DNA of 5,209 nucleotides from CAZNEZ01 sp964572475 (GTDB taxonomy: Bacteria; Bacillota; Clostridia; Lachnospirales; Lachnospiraceae), in NCBI GenBank assembly GCA_964572475.1, contig CAZNEZ010000078.1, forward strand, positions 1-5,209, written 5' to 3'. Both the position numbers and the translations under genes were made by a program. Each line of letters opens with the position of its first letter. Positions within the stretch are counted from its first letter, which is position 1. This document shows positions 4,550-5,209 of the stretch, piece by piece. The notes under the pieces are model-generated. The model ran no database searches. It saw only the letters and a list, made by a program, of their open reading frames with translations, and had not been told where the DNA came from.

Positions 4550-5089
4550 ATGTCAGAATTAAAAGGATCAAAAACAGAGGTAAATCTTCAGACAGCATTT
4601 GCAGGAGAATCAATGGCTAGGAATAAGTACACATATTTTGCAAGTAAAGCTAAGAAAGATGGATATGTTCAGATAGCGTCTATATTTGAAGAGACAGCAG
4701 CTAATGAAAAAGAACATGCAAAGCTATGGTTTAAGCTATTGAATGATGGAATTGGTTCAACTATGGAGAATCTCGAGGCAGCAGCTGAAGGAGAGAACTA
4801 TGAGTGGACAGATATGTATGCTGAATTTGCTAAGACAGCTGAAGAAGAAGGATTTACAGATATAGCTAGATTATTTAAAGGGGTAGCTGCTATTGAAAAA
4901 GAACATGAAGAGAGATACAGAAAGCTTCTTGCTAATGTTAAGGGAGAAAAAGTATTTTCAAAAGATGGAGATGTTATATGGCAGTGTTCTAACTGTGGAC
5001 ATATCTGCATAGGAAAAAAGGCACCAGAAGTATGTCCAGTATGTAATCATCCACAGTCATATTTTCAGGTTAAAGCAGAGAACTATTAA
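4550..5089 (+). CDS. rbr: Rubrerythrin
   Basis: A 179-residue cytoplasmic protein of typical rubrerythrin length that reduces hydrogen peroxide to water using electrons from NADH via rubredoxin-type carriers, a main peroxide defence in anaerobes. The N-terminal ferritin-like four-helix domain (about 1-130) has the diiron ligands in their usual context: Glu20 ('FAGES'), Glu53 and His56 ('NEKEH'), Glu82 and/or Glu85 ('GENYEWT'), and Glu116 and His119 ('IEKEH'). The C-terminal rubredoxin-like domain (about 140-176) has Cys146, Cys149, Cys162 and Cys165 (CSNCG and CPVC, 12 residues apart) for the Fe(Cys)4 centre. No key residue is missing. It appears to be a single-gene unit, with its own promoter upstream and a terminator downstream. 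In Clostridia such genes are often under PerR; only a poor PerR-like sequence is visible here. Confidence 0.97.
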   Translation: MSELKGSKTEVNLQTAFAGESMARNKYTYFASKAKKDGYVQIASIFEETAANEKEHAKLWFKLLNDGIGSTMENLEAAAEGENYEWTDMYAEFAKTAEEEGFTDIARLFKGVAAIEKEHEERYRKLLANVKGEKVFSKDGDVIWQCSNCGHICIGKKAPEVCPVCNHPQSYFQVKAENY

Positions 5090-5142
5090 TAGTAAGAAGT
5101 AAACTTCAAATTATATTATATACAATTTAATAATCAACTAAT

Positions 5143-5181
5143 ATACAACATTCATTTTATAAAGGTGGATGTTGTATTTTT
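5143..5181 (+). terminator. Rho-independent terminator of the rubrerythrin gene
   Basis: Positions 5143-5158 pair with 5162-5177 (16 bp with three G-U pairs) around a 3-nt loop, followed by a T run through 5181. It lies 53 bp after the rubrerythrin stop. Confidence 0.85.
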
Positions 5182-5209
5182 GATTTATAAAAAATTGGGA
5201 ATGCCTTCC

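Noticed and set aside
5169..5183. Start of another gene at ATG 5169 after AAAGGTGG
   Set aside because: The frame stops after four codons, and the sequence is the 3' arm of the terminator hairpin.

Overview
The window looks like a chromosomal segment from a low-GC anaerobic Firmicute, most likely a member of the Clostridia and plausibly of the Lachnospiraceae. The basis is the strong A+T bias, the AAGGAG-type ribosome binding sites, the TTG and GTG start codons, and the gene content: a GH51-type arabinofuranosidase tail, rubrerythrin, LrgAB, and a DUF2383-like helical protein. The genus cannot be fixed from the sequence. No mobile element, rRNA, tRNA or CRISPR array was seen.

Layout. (1) Positions 2-331 are the 3' end of a plus-strand gene, probably the C-terminal beta-domain of a GH51 alpha-L-arabinofuranosidase. 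A very long perfect hairpin (335-397) closes it and can serve as a two-way terminator for the convergent gene. (2) A minus-strand gene (516-965) encodes a small two-helix membrane protein with a low-complexity linker and a C-terminal zinc ribbon. It has a good promoter in a 120-bp divergent intergenic region. (3) Rightward from that region come an unrecognised lipoprotein (TTG start, 1086-1928) and a small helical protein (2004-2432, tentatively DUF2383/ferritin-like), ended by a strong terminator (2458-2509).

(4) The best-defined unit is a three-gene operon, lrgA-lrgB-gntR (2582-4317). Its promoter is close to perfect (TTGACA, 16 bp, TATAAT) and starts 2 bp after the previous terminator. A perfect 6-3-6 palindrome, ATTGGT-GTT-ACCAAT, overlaps the -10 box and the expected transcription start. 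This matches the TGGTnnnACCA operator type of FadR-subfamily GntR regulators, and the third gene encodes such a regulator, with all three expected DNA-contact arginines and a complete Asp/His/His/His metal site in its FCD domain. LrgAB relatives carry pyruvate or glycolate/glycerate, and FCD regulators such as PdhR, LldR and GlcC sense pyruvate, lactate and glycolate. The inference is a self-contained, ligand-induced, autoregulated importer or exporter of a short hydroxy- or keto-acid. This is the most interesting part of the window.

(5) After gntR comes a 232-bp AT-rich gap with an 18/27-nt tandem repeat, then a promoter and a complete rubrerythrin gene (4550-5089, peroxide detoxification), closed by a terminator (5143-5181). 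The last 28 bases hold nothing recognisable.
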